Of a stretch of 64,000 nt of DNA, positions 28,416 through 35,980 are shown piece after piece. Under the pieces are notes generated by a model. That model worked only from the letters and a program-made list of their open reading frames with translations, was not told where the DNA came from and ran no database searches. The position numbers and the translations under genes are program-made. Numbering within the stretch: position 1 is the stretch's first letter; the number at the start of each line of letters is the position of its first letter. Source of the DNA: Komarekiella delphini-convector SJRDD-AB1 (GTDB lineage Bacteria; Cyanobacteriota; Cyanobacteriia; Cyanobacteriales; Nostocaceae); assembly GCF_014831675.1 (NCBI RefSeq), contig NZ_VJXY01000030.1, positions 27,160 to 91,159 on the forward strand, given 5' to 3'.

Positions 28416-28726
28416 ATTTTTGGGGCAGGGTTTAAGAATTTATGTACTCGCTACAAGAAACTTTACCTGTAAGACTTTGAAAACATTTAAGCAAGATATT
28501 TTGCAGTATATTAAGCTGTACTCAGATGCACTCAAATATGAGGTAGATGAAGCTAAAAATCAATATTCTGTATATCGTATTACTATTAGTATCTTATTAT
28601 TTGGTTAGGCAAAAAACAAGTTTCTTTATTTTCTTTTAGGATTTGCTGTCTGTATGTATGCATACGTTTCTAAATATAGCTGTAGCTCATAGTAAATGTT
28701 TTATTCTATTGGTGTGTGGAAGTTGC

Positions 28727-28780
28727 GATGCCTTCGGCAAGCCGCTTCTCTTCGAGACGCTGCGCGAACGCGTCTACGCA
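28727..28780. repeat. Dispersed repeat (gatgccttcggcaag family)
   Basis: Reads gatgccttcggcaagccgct, then tctcttcgagacgctgcgcg and aacgcgtctacgc. The same vocabulary occurs in murB (8251-8304), 33541-33575, 41641-41672 and inside the ankyrin gene (60519-60545). Confidence 0.65.
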
Positions 28781-28818
28781 AAAACTGAGCGCTTGGATTT
28801 TCGAGACTGATTCATCCA

Positions 28819-28941
28819 GTTCAAATACTCGCCGACGAAGTTCAAAGGTGGATTCATCCAGTTCAAATACTCGCCGACGGAGATAAAAGGTGGATTCATC
28901 CAGTTCAAATACTCGCCGACGGAGATAAAAGGTGGATGAAC
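28819..28941. repeat. 42-bp tandem repeat array, three units (sister of 33637-33880)
   Basis: Units start at 28819, 28861 and 28903, each 42 bp: gttcaaatactcgccgacg, then (g/a)agataaaaggtggattcatcca. The first unit differs in the middle (aagttcaaagg). Units abut with no spacers, so this is not a CRISPR. It lies next to the 3' end of a truncated gene copy and a GGGGCGTAC hairpin, as in the sister array. Confidence 0.9.
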
Positions 28942-28946
28942 AAAAT

Positions 28947-28970
28947 AGGGGCGTACATGTGTACACCCCT
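28947..28970. terminator. aggggcgtac hairpin after the truncated gene
   Basis: AGGGGCGTAC / GTACACCCCT forms a 10-bp stem with one C-A mismatch and a 4-nt loop. It matches the perfect hairpin at 33891-33914. Probably a transcription end or dispersed palindrome. Confidence 0.55.
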
Positions 28971-29037
28971 ACAGCCAATTTATTTATTGCAAAGATTTTT
29001 GAAAATGATATGAGACTCGCCGACGAGTATTAATTTA

Positions 29038-29325
29038 TCAAGAGACAGGAGTTTTTGCAGATTTCCCTTTACCAATAGCTTTAAAGCGATCGCCCAACTG
29101 TTCAACGATAGTCTTTAAGCCTGGAGTCTTTTTCGATGCTGTCTTCACGTAATCATAAACAGTCAAACTGCTAGTCATCGCTTCACTACCGACAGCCATT
29201 AGGGTATCATCTACCTGTCTGGTGAGTTGCTCATCAGCAACCCTGTTGAGGAGAAAAACGTAATTTATACAGTATTTTGCAGTTTCTACCAGAAGTAGGT
29301 CGTGCTTAAGCGATAATAAATACAT
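29038..29325 (-). pseudogene. Truncated copy of the 158-aa gene at 33941-34417
   Basis: 95 codons. The last ~60 residues (QVDDTLMAVGSEAMTSSLTV, then KTASKKTPGLKTIVEQLGDR to KGKSAKTPVS) are nearly identical to the C-terminus of the full gene. The first ~34 codons (MYLLSLKHDLLLVETAKYC) are unrelated, so the 5' part was lost or replaced. It probably arose by duplication of the locus with the 42-bp array. Whether the short protein is made is unknown. Confidence 0.8.
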
Positions 29326-29345
29326 TTGCTTATAGATGCACAGTT

Positions 29346-31295
29346 ATGATCTGCTGCCTCAATCCTGCTTGCCACAATCCGCCCAATCCAGATCGCACAA
29401 TGTTTTGCTGTAACTGCGGCACAGGATTGGTGGTGTTGAGAAACCGCTATCGCCCGATAAAAACATTAGGTGGTGGGGGATTTGGTAAAACCTATTTAGC
29501 AGAAGATTTAGACAAGCTAAATGAATATTGTGTAATCAAGCAATTTGCGCCGCGAGTACAGGGAACTGCGGCAATCAACAAAGCTACAGAACTATTTGAG
29601 CAAGAAGCAAGGCGACTGCAACAACTAGGAGAACATCCGCAGATTACCACGCTGTTGGCGTACTTTGAAGAAGAAAATAATCTGTATTTAGTGCAGCAGT
29701 TTATCAACGGGCAGAATTTATTAGCTGAATTAAAACAACAGGGAACTTTCAACGCAGAAAAAATCTGGGAAGTTTTGCTTGATTTATTAAATATCCTGAA
29801 AACGGTTCATCAGCACAAAGTTATTCACCGCGATATCAAACCAGAAAATATCATTCGTCGCAGCACTGACGGCAAGTTAGTCTTGATAGATTTTGGGATT
29901 TCCAAGCAACTCACCATGACAGTTATCACTAACCCAGGAACAACAATTGGTTCCCCAGGTTATGCGCCATTAGAACAAATACAGGATGGTAAAGCTTATC
30001 CAGCGAGTGATTTATATAGTGTTGGTGCAACTTGCTTTCACTTACTGAGTGGAATTCACCCTTGGATAATGTGGGAACAACAAGGTTATGGGTGGGTTTC
30101 TTCTTGGCGGGAGCATTTGCAACAACCACAAAGCAGCGAATTGGAGAAGATTCTTGATAAGTTACTGCAACAAGATTATCAGCAACGTTACCAATCTGCT
30201 GAAGAAGTTTTACAGGATTTTAGTTCACAGTTACCATCACTTTCACCAGTACACTCAACTCAGGCAGTAGGTGTAACTCAACCACCATCATCATTTCCTG
30301 CAACATTACCCCATCAGCCTCAACCTGGAACATTGCCAGCACCAGTAAAACCAAAAGTATCGCTACAAAAGGCATCTAGACAAAATACTAATTGGAGAAT
30401 AAGATTCTTGGTGGTTGCTGCTATTCCAATAATTGGAACTCAAATATATGGTTATTTTCGTTATAGCTTGTTTCCGACTAATCCGATATCTCTAATTGCC
30501 AGCATACCAAGCGGAGTTTTATTACAAAGAACCCTCACAGGGCATTCTAGCTCGGTTAATTCCGTCGCCTTCAGCCCAGATGGCAACACCCTTGCCAGTG
30601 GCGGTGGTCTTACTGACTACACTATCAAACTGTGGAATCTCGCAACCGGAGAACAAATCCGCACTCTGACTGGGGATTCTGGCTCGATTAATTCCGTCGC
30701 CATCAGCCCAGATGGCAAAACCCTTGCTAGTGGTAGTGATGACACCACCATGAAACTGTGGAATCTGGCAACTGGAGAAGAAATCCCCACCCTCACAGGG
30801 CATAACTGGGTTAATTCCGTCGCCTTTAGCCCAGATGGCAAAACCCTTGCTAGTGGTAGTGCTCACAACACCATCAAACTGTGGAATCTGGCAACTGGAG
30901 AGCTAATCCGCACTCTCACTCATTCTAACTTTGTCTTTGTTCGTTCCGTCGCCATCAGCCCAGATAGCCAAACCCTTGCTAGTGGTAGTCGGGAAGAGAC
31001 TGGTAGTGGGAACGGGACAATCAAACTGTGGAATTTGACAACCGGAGAGCAAATCCGCACCCTCGCTGGGCATTCTGGCTCGGTTAATTCCGTCGCCATC
31101 AGCCCAGATGGCAAAACCCTTGCTAGTGGGAGTGATGACAGCACCATCAGACTGTGGAATCTAGCAACTGGAGAGCTAATCCAAACTCTCACAGGGCATC
31201 CTCTCTGGGTTTATTCCGTCGCCTTTAGCCCAGATGGCAAAACCCTTGCCAGTGGTAGTGGTGACAAGACCATCAAAATTTGGCGGCTACGGTAG
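29346..31295 (+). CDS. Ser/Thr protein kinase with WD40 repeats
   Basis: 649 aa. A Cys-rich N-terminal zinc-ribbon-like region (CCLNPACHNPP, MFCCNCGTG) is followed by the kinase domain (about 35-290): G-loop LGGGGFGKTYLAED, Lys in CVIKQF, catalytic HRDIKPENI (near 160), DFG in LIDFGIS (near 180), SPGYAPLEQ. A Pro/Gln-rich linker and one transmembrane helix (about 350-370, RFLVVAAIPIIG) come next. Six WD40 repeats follow (about 397-649, each with SVAxSPDGKTLASGS and KLWNLATGE). Seven blades are the usual minimum for a closed propeller. Such kinases are abundant in Nostoc; the target is unknown. Confidence 0.93.
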   Translation: MICCLNPACHNPPNPDRTMFCCNCGTGLVVLRNRYRPIKTLGGGGFGKTYLAEDLDKLNEYCVIKQFAPRVQGTAAINKATELFEQEARRLQQLGEHPQITTLLAYFEEENNLYLVQQFINGQNLLAELKQQGTFNAEKIWEVLLDLLNILKTVHQHKVIHRDIKPENIIRRSTDGKLVLIDFGISKQLTMTVITNPGTTIGSPGYAPLEQIQDGKAYPASDLYSVGATCFHLLSGIHPWIMWEQQGYGWVSSWREHLQQPQSSELEKILDKLLQQDYQQRYQSAEEVLQDFSSQLPSLSPVHSTQAVGVTQPPSSFPATLPHQPQPGTLPAPVKPKVSLQKASRQNTNWRIRFLVVAAIPIIGTQIYGYFRYSLFPTNPISLIASIPSGVLLQRTLTGHSSSVNSVAFSPDGNTLASGGGLTDYTIKLWNLATGEQIRTLTGDSGSINSVAISPDGKTLASGSDDTTMKLWNLATGEEIPTLTGHNWVNSVAFSPDGKTLASGSAHNTIKLWNLATGELIRTLTHSNFVFVRSVAISPDSQTLASGSREETGSGNGTIKLWNLTTGEQIRTLAGHSGSVNSVAISPDGKTLASGSDDSTIRLWNLATGELIQTLTGHPLWVYSVAFSPDGKTLASGSGDKTIKIWRLR

Positions 31296-31556
31296 TGAGT
31301 GCTGCGATCGCTGTTTTGAGTATTTAGCTAAACACAGATGCAACTACAGCGAAATAATAGCTTCATTAGCACGTTTACCGGAGATGCAAGGGGAGCGATC
31401 GCACTACAGCAAAATTATAGTTTCATTGGTGCCATACTCCGTGGTGGTGTTATGCGATATTCCTACGGAACGCTGCGCGATCGCTTACTTAAAATTGAAA
31501 TTGAGTATCAAAAGCGTCGCTACGATAATTACTATAAAATTTCAAGTTAGGATGAA
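31296..31556. repeat. Spacer with left direct repeat of the toxin-antitoxin cassette
   Basis: 31409-31458 (gc-aaaattatagtttcattgg, then tgccatactccgtggtggtg and ttatgcgat) has a near-identical partner at 32331-32379. A weaker third copy is at 31348-31372 (gcgaaataatagcttcattag). HIP1 sites occur nearby. Short plus-strand frames in this spacer are not convincing genes. Confidence 0.7.
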
Positions 31557-31898
31557 ATGAGCGAGAGAGATTTTGTTGTCATGAATAAGAGGACTCAACT
31601 GCTCGAAGTAATTGCAGCTTTACCAGAGGAATTAGTTGACCAAGCATTGAATTACGTGCAAATGTTGCAAAATCCGATTCAGATTACACCTGGAATTTGT
31701 GGAGGACAAGCACGAATTAGAAATACACGAATTCCCGTATGGACTTTGGTCGCATATCATCAACAAGGTGCTTTGGATGAAGAATTATTGGCAAATTATC
31801 CTGGATTGACTAGGGAAGATTTAAGCGCTGCTTGGAATTACTACGAACAAAATCCCGAACAAATCGACCGAGAAATTGCCCAAGATGATTTAGTTTGA
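31557..31898 (+). CDS. DUF433-domain antitoxin
   Basis: 113 aa. An N-terminal helix region of the DUF2281/VapB kind (LLEVIAALPEELVDQALNYVQ) is followed by the DUF433 domain (GICGGQARIRNTRIPVWTLVAYHQQGA, ANYPGLTREDLSAAWNYY). DUF433 proteins pair with DUF5615 PIN-like toxins. The stop codon TGA overlaps the downstream ATG (TGATG), typical of a coupled toxin-antitoxin pair. SD AGGATGAA precedes the ATG. Confidence 0.88.
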   Translation: MSERDFVVMNKRTQLLEVIAALPEELVDQALNYVQMLQNPIQITPGICGGQARIRNTRIPVWTLVAYHQQGALDEELLANYPGLTREDLSAAWNYYEQNPEQIDREIAQDDLV

Positions 31899-32290
31899 TG
31901 GCATTACAATTTTACTCCAATGAAAACTTCCCGATCGCAATGGTAAATTTACTCAGAGCAGAGGGATATAATGTATTAACTTCCTACGAAACAGGTCAAG
32001 CAAATCAAGGTATTTCTGACGATGTTGTTTTGCAGTATGCTACAAAGATGGGTCGCATTTTGATTACGGAAAATCGCCAGGATTTCATAGATTTGCATCG
32101 TATTGTATCAAATCATGCTGGCATAATTATTTTTAAAAGCGATCGTGATTATGCTGGGAAAGTCAAGGCAATAATTGATTTTCTGAATGAAGATAGTCGA
32201 ACCTTAGAGAATCGTTTATTGCGGGTTATGAAGCAAAATATAAAAGCAGTCGGACAGATTTTTGTCATACAAGAGTATGGTAAAGGTTGA
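31898..32290 (+). CDS. DUF5615 PIN-like toxin
   Basis: 130 aa from the ATG at 31898, coupled to the antitoxin. YSNENFPIAMVNLLRAEGYNVLTS carries the first acidic residues, ILITENRQDFIDL the second group, and IIIFKSDRD the later strand; this is the Mut7-C/PIN-like layout of DUF5615 toxins, presumed ribonucleases. The canonical Asp of the first strand (LLLDEN) reads FYSNEN here, so one metal ligand may be changed. Direct repeats flank the pair. Confidence 0.85.
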   Translation: MALQFYSNENFPIAMVNLLRAEGYNVLTSYETGQANQGISDDVVLQYATKMGRILITENRQDFIDLHRIVSNHAGIIIFKSDRDYAGKVKAIIDFLNEDSRTLENRLLRVMKQNIKAVGQIFVIQEYGKG

Positions 32291-32330
32291 TTGCAATCTC
32301 TTCGATGTCTCTAATTGCAGGTTCGGTAAG

Positions 32331-32379
32331 GCGAAATTATAGTTTCATTGGTGCGACGCTCCGTGGTAGTGTTATGCGA
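32331..32379. repeat. Right direct repeat of the toxin-antitoxin cassette
   Basis: gcgaaattatagtttcattg, then gtgcgacgctccgtggtagt and gttatgcgat, about 90% identical to 31409-31458, same orientation. The two copies bracket the DUF433/DUF5615 genes. Confidence 0.7.
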
Positions 32380-33209
32380 TGGTCACTGGGCTTTGCCCAT
32401 CGCAAATAGGTACAAACTTAAGTTTATTATTCGCAAAAATCGTCTTAAAATTAAAGAGCTTTGAACTGATTGGCAACTCAGGCGAAACAGCCAATCTCTA
32501 CCAATTTTCTTCAGTTGAAGTCAAGCAAACAGCCTTCAGAATTGATGGTGTATTTCTGCCCATCCAAGATCAAGAAGTGCCGATTTATTTTGTCGAGGTT
32601 CAATTTCAACCAGACACAGAGATTTACTGGCGCTTAATATCAGAAATTTCTTTATACTTACGCCAAAATAGACGCAAAAATCCTTGGCGAGGAGTGGTAA
32701 TTTACCCAAGCAGAGATATAGATATAGGTGAAAAAGAAGATTTCATAGAATTCTTCCACAGCCAGCGTATCACTAGAATTTACCTAGATGAATTAGGTTC
32801 AGCTGCATCCTTACCAATAGGCATTGCTACACTAAAATTAGTAATTGAAGATGAAGATACAGCCATTAACAGCGCCAAGGAATTAATCAACCGCACCCAG
32901 CAAGCAGCAAATTTACAACTGCCACAAAAACAATTACTAGAATTGATTGAGACAATCTTAGTTTACAAGTTTCCTCAAATGAGTCAAAAGGAGATAGAAG
33001 CAATGTTTGGATTAAGTGAATTGAAGCAGACACGGGTTTATCAAGAAGCTAGAGAAGAAGGTGAACAAAAAGGACGTTTAGAAGCAAAATTAGAAGCTAT
33101 CCCTAAACTGTTAGCACTGGGTTTAACCCAAGAACAGGTAGCACAGGCGTTGGATTTAAACATTGCACAAGTCCAAGAAGCAGAACAGATGGGGCGATCG
33201 CCTCGATGA
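32379..33209 (+). CDS. DUF2887 / Rpn-type PD-(D/E)XK nuclease-like protein
   Basis: 276 codons. From about residue 28 (FELIGNSGETANLYQFSSVEVKQ) it matches DUF2887, with the nuclease core FRIDGVFLP and IYFVEVQFQPD (D...E-V-Q). Further family segments are VVIYPSRDID, FFHSQRITRIYLDEL and the C-terminal AREEGEQKGRLEAK with a LTQEQVAQALDL helix. The first 27 residues (MVTGLCPSQIGTN...) are not the usual MKTDxIFYxLF start; they derive partly from repeat DNA, so the 5' end may have been replaced. Rpn proteins are recombination-promoting nucleases/transposase relatives. Confidence 0.82.
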   Translation: MVTGLCPSQIGTNLSLLFAKIVLKLKSFELIGNSGETANLYQFSSVEVKQTAFRIDGVFLPIQDQEVPIYFVEVQFQPDTEIYWRLISEISLYLRQNRRKNPWRGVVIYPSRDIDIGEKEDFIEFFHSQRITRIYLDELGSAASLPIGIATLKLVIEDEDTAINSAKELINRTQQAANLQLPQKQLLELIETILVYKFPQMSQKEIEAMFGLSELKQTRVYQEAREEGEQKGRLEAKLEAIPKLLALGLTQEQVAQALDLNIAQVQEAEQMGRSPR

Positions 33210-33252
33210 CTATGCAGAAAAGTTATAATCAGCAGTCCAACATTTAAAACAA

Positions 33253-33528
33253 ATGAACTGGAAACTTGACGAAGCACAACAAAAGCTGCCAGAGGTGATT
33301 GATGCGATCGCCTCAGAACCTCAATTAATCTTCAAGCAGGACAAATTAGTTGCTGCGATCGTAGAACCTCAACTTTTCCAAGCCTTCCTTGCTTGGCATC
33401 AGCAACAAAAAGTCTCTTCCTTCGCAGATGCTTTTGCAGAATTACGTCAACTCTGTGCGGAAGAGAATTACATTTTAGAGACTTCTGCACGATGCAGCGA
33501 TCGCCATATCCCATTTGCTCAAGAGTAA
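33253..33528 (+). CDS. Phd/YefM-like orphan antitoxin
   Basis: 91 aa. MNWKLDEAQQKLPEVIDAIA and PQLIFKQDKLVAAIVEPQLF follow the prevent-host-death pattern (N-terminal beta-alpha DNA-binding fold), and the tail FAELRQLCAEENYILE is the toxin-binding part in relatives. In related genomes a PIN toxin usually follows directly. Here only repeat text and the 42-bp array follow, so the toxin is missing. Confidence 0.75.
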   Translation: MNWKLDEAQQKLPEVIDAIASEPQLIFKQDKLVAAIVEPQLFQAFLAWHQQQKVSSFADAFAELRQLCAEENYILETSARCSDRHIPFAQE

Positions 33529-33636
33529 AGAAGCCTCGCCATTAGCGGTAGCGTCTCTAAAAGAGAAGGCATCGCACATTAATCAAGATTATCTGGATCC
33601 ATGCCAAGCGATCATCTTTCGAGACTCATTAATGGA
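33529..33636. repeat. Dispersed repeat text before the 42-bp array
   Basis: 33541-33575 (attagcggtagcgtctctaa, then aagagaaggcatcgc) is a member of the dispersed repeat family. 33618-33636 (tttcgagactcattaatgg) resembles the left flank of the sister array (28799-28818, tttcgagactgattcatcc). Confidence 0.6.
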
Positions 33637-33880
33637 GTTCAAAGACTCGTTAACCCAGATAAAAGGTGGATTCATCCAGTTCAAAGACTCGTCAACCCAG
33701 ATAAAAGGTGGATTCATCCAGTTCAAAGACTCGTTAACCCAGATAAAAGGTGGATTCATCCAGTTCAAAGACTCGTCAACCCAGATAAAAGGTGGATTCA
33801 TCCAGTTCAAAGACTCGTTAACCCAGATAAAAGGTGGATGCATCCAGTTCAAAGACTCGTTAACCCAGATAAAAGGTGGA
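33637..33880. repeat. 42-bp tandem repeat array, six units
   Basis: Units begin at 33637, 33679, 33721, 33763, 33805 and 33847. Each is gttcaaagactcgttaaccc, then agataaaaggtggattcatc and ca. Units 1-4 alternate gttaac/gtcaac; the last unit is cut after ggtgga. Since 42 is divisible by three, frames stay open on both strands, but there is no ribosome binding site or conserved protein, so I regard the array as non-coding. It is related to the array at 28819-28941 by about 80-85% identity per unit. Confidence 0.92.
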
Positions 33881-33890
33881 TAAACAGAAT

Positions 33891-33914
33891 AGGGGCGTAC
33901 AAATGTACGCCCCT
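33891..33914. terminator. aggggcgtac palindrome after the 158-aa gene
   Basis: Perfect 10-bp stem AGGGGCGTAC / GTACGCCCCT with a 4-nt loop. It lies 27 bp past the stop of the minus-strand gene. Similar palindromes are scattered in Nostoc genomes. Confidence 0.6.
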
Positions 33915-33940
33915 ACAGTTAGCCGATGAGTACTAAATTA

Positions 33941-34417
33941 TCAAGAGACGGGAGTTTTAGCAGATTTGCCCTTACCCATAGCTTTAAAACGTTCGCCCAA
34001 CTGTTCAGCAACAGTTTTTAAGCCTGGAGTCTTTTTTGATGCAGTTTTCACGTAATCATAAACTGTCAAACTGCTAGTCATAGCTTCACTACCGACTGCC
34101 ATTAGGGTATCATCTACCTGTTCGGTGAGTTGCTGCATTGAGATTAAAAGTTCGGTAAGCGTAGCGGCTAATTGATAATCTCGAACAAGTTCCTCAACGT
34201 CAAAGGTGGATGGAAGAATTTCGCGGTTAGACTGAGCAGCGGTGATGCTATTATTCACAAAAGCTAGGCTTTTATCGCCCATTTTCACCAACTTACGCCG
34301 TTCTTCAGTGCTGAGAGTAATCAAAAATGGCATCTTTTGTTGAACTGTCTGTAGCGCGGCTTTAATTTCTTGGATATCTTGTGGTGAAAGGGAGGCTGCA
34401 ATATTTTGATAAGCCAT
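33941..34417 (-). CDS. Hypothetical helical protein (full-length copy)
   Basis: 158 aa. Mostly helical: LSPQDIQEIKAALQTVQQKM, LITLSTEERRKLVKMGDKSL, FVNNSITAAQSNREILPSTF, then ELLISMQQLTEQVDDTLMAV and a basic tail (KAMGKGKSAKTPVS). I recognise a Nostoc hypothetical family but no known function. A truncated copy of the 3' part lies at 29038-29325, and both are followed by the same hairpin and 42-bp array, so array and gene seem to move or duplicate together. Confidence 0.75.
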   Translation of the reverse strand: MAYQNIAASLSPQDIQEIKAALQTVQQKMPFLITLSTEERRKLVKMGDKSLAFVNNSITAAQSNREILPSTFDVEELVRDYQLAATLTELLISMQQLTEQVDDTLMAVGSEAMTSSLTVYDYVKTASKKTPGLKTVAEQLGERFKAMGKGKSAKTPVS

Positions 34418-34507
34418 TGTATATTTACTTTGATAGTTCTAATGGTGAAGTAGCAATAGTTGCTAAGTATAGAATTCCCATTGGTAAACGCGATCGCACA
34501 TCATCAC

Positions 34508-34951
34508 CTATTTATTTATCTGTTTTAGCGCCGATGCTGAGGGATACTGACCAGATGCAATCAAAGCTTGTCGCTCTACAAGCCTTTCATCGCTGTTAAA
34601 ATCTAGGATACGTGCGGTGACTTCACCGATGTCTGTTTGATGTTGAATGACAGCTTCATCTAGCCGAAAATGCTCACCCCAAAAGTCTCTGCGTGGGTTA
34701 AAAAACCGCACAAGTTCGCCAGTTTGCCAATTAATTGACCCTAAATCCGTGCCTTTTTGCAGGTTACAGAAGATACAGGCATAGCAGAGATTATCTGCTG
34801 TTGTTGAACCACCGTGTTTCACGCTGATGATATGGTCAACTTGACAACCCGATGATCTATCTACTTCAGAGACGAGACAGTATTCACAAATATGATCAGC
34901 GCGAGATGCAACCAAACGCCGCAGTTCTAAACTAATGTATGAACGAGACAC
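34508..34951 (-). CDS. HNH endonuclease
   Basis: 147 aa. The HNH core is C-E-Y-C...V-D-H-I-I-S-V-K-H-G-G-S-T-T-A-D-N-L-C-Y-A-C-I-F-C-N-L-Q-K-G: two CxxC pairs bind structural zinc, and D-H, N and the late C-N give the catalytic site. It is a stand-alone nuclease common in cyanobacteria. It follows an 84-aa gene on the same strand with a 9-bp gap, a pair seen often in these genomes. It may be a selfish or defence nuclease. Confidence 0.9.
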   Translation of the reverse strand: MSRSYISLELRRLVASRADHICEYCLVSEVDRSSGCQVDHIISVKHGGSTTADNLCYACIFCNLQKGTDLGSINWQTGELVRFFNPRRDFWGEHFRLDEAVIQHQTDIGEVTARILDFNSDERLVERQALIASGQYPSASALKQINK

Positions 34952-34960
34952 TTTGGATAC

Positions 34961-35215
34961 TTATTTAGGGTTAATGTAGTTACGAGCTTTTGCTTTTGCT
35001 AATGTCATAATATGCTCTAGCGTGAGGAAATGATCTAACTCTCGCTGGTCACTTCCTGTAAGACCTTCAGTTTTTGCCCGGTAAACCAGATCCTCTAAGC
35101 GCTCTTTTGCAGCATCCGAAAGTTTAAAATCGATAACACTTTGGGGAGTGGTTCCAGCAGCAATAAACTCTATAATTTCATCGTAGACTTTGGTGGTATT
35201 TACAGATGTAGTCAT
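34961..35215 (-). CDS. Hypothetical partner of the HNH gene
   Basis: 84 aa. TKVYDEIIEFIAAGTTPQSV, DFKLSDAAKERLEDLVYRAK and LTGSDQRELDHFLTLEHIMT form a short helical protein resembling cyanobacterial antitoxin-like proteins. It lies 9 bp upstream of the HNH gene, so it may control or accompany that nuclease (inference). Confidence 0.7.
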   Translation of the reverse strand: MTTSVNTTKVYDEIIEFIAAGTTPQSVIDFKLSDAAKERLEDLVYRAKTEGLTGSDQRELDHFLTLEHIMTLAKAKARNYINPK

Positions 35216-35247
35216 GAGATTACCTCTTTTTATTTAATTTTACTGAT

Positions 35248-35472
35248 TTACAACGCCACTTTTAATGACTTTCCTAGTGTTTTAGGCTCTGGCAAAGGTT
35301 GACTATCTGCCAAAGATAGATTCAATCAGCATTTCTAAAACTTCCTGAGCATTTTTCAAAGCTTCTTCGTAAGTCTCTCCATCAGTGTGACAAAATTCTC
35401 CCCATTCAGGAAGACTGACAACAAAACACTCATCTTCATCAGACCACTGAATAATTATCGTGTAGTGAGAAT
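35248..35472 (-). pseudogene. Decayed HicB-like antitoxin
   Basis: The frame reads HYTIIIQWSDEDECFVVSLP, ETYEEALKNAQEVLEMLIES, then a 1-nt insertion near 35318 changes the frame; the other frame continues SLADSQPLPEPKTLGKSLKV. The ATG is lost (TCT stands where the intact copy at 35754-35978 has ATG). It is a second, dead copy of the neighbouring intact gene. Confidence 0.82.
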
Positions 35473-35700
35473 TAATTCTTTTTCTTCCTCTTGAGCATTT
35501 TTTATTTCTTCTAACCTTTGAAGTGTATTATTAACGTCTTTCTCTTGCTAAGCTTTAGCATCACTTCCGTCTTTACCTGATATAGTAACTCTCCCAGGTA
35601 AAAGGGGATGATACCAATTAGTGTGGCTACCTTTCCCAGGACGGTAACTAAACCCTGCTTGCAGCAACAAGCTTTTGAGTTCTCTGATTTTCTTGGGCAT
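35455..35700 (-). pseudogene. Decayed HicA-like toxin with nonsense codon
   Basis: The minus-strand ATG at 35700 reads MPKKIRELKSLLLQAGFSYR, then GKGSHTNWYHPLLPGRVTIS and GKDGSDAKA, followed by TAG at codon 51 (35548-35550), then QERDVNNTLQRLEEIKN. This is the HicA dsRBD-like fold with the active His in GSHTNW. A single stop separates an otherwise readable gene. It overlaps the dead hicB copy. Confidence 0.85.
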
Positions 35701-35753
35701 AGCCTCTGTTTACATTTTCACTCCCCTGATTTACCACTAATCTCTTTGCTTAT

Positions 35754-35978
35754 CTATGGAACTTCCAAAGATTTTCCTAGCGTCTTAGGCTCTGGTAGAG
35801 TTTCCCCGTCAGCCAAAGATGATTCAATCAGCATTTCTAAAACTTCCTGAGCATTTTTCAGAGCATCTTCATAAGTCTCTCCGTGAGCGCAAGGCTGCAT
35901 TATATACGTAAACTCAGGTAAGAAAACGACATAACATTGGTCTTCTTCTGACCATTGAATAATGATTGTATATTTCAT
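35754..35978 (-). CDS. HicB-like antitoxin (type II)
   Basis: 74 aa. MKYTIIIQWSEEDQCYVVFL, then CAHGETYEDALKNAQEVLEM and LIESSLADGETLPEPK is the HicB partial RNase-H fold (no C-terminal DNA-binding domain). It starts 3 bp after the relE-like stop and so is probably in the same transcript. Its normal toxin partner downstream (35455-35700) is broken. Confidence 0.85.
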   Translation of the reverse strand: MKYTIIIQWSEEDQCYVVFLPEFTYIMQPCAHGETYEDALKNAQEVLEMLIESSLADGETLPEPKTLGKSLEVP

Positions 35979-35980
35979 AT

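Larger units (their letters stand above)
28416..29037. other. Remaining spacer between nifP promoter and the truncated gene
   Basis: A short plus-strand open frame (28402-28608) lies over the promoter module and has no coding character. From 28727 the spacer consists of dispersed repeat text (28727-28780), the 42-bp array and a hairpin, each listed separately. Confidence 0.4.

Noticed and set aside
28402-28608. 68-codon plus-strand frame upstream of nifP
   Set aside because: It overlaps the nifP promoter module and shows no coding features.
28819-28941. 42-bp repeats as a CRISPR array
   Set aside because: Units abut with no unique spacers, and there are no cas genes in the window.
33515-33883. 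Plus-strand frame with 14-residue repeats (FKDSLTQIKGGFIQ)
   Set aside because: It is translation of the 42-bp array; frames on both strands stay open for the same reason, and no start signal supports expression.
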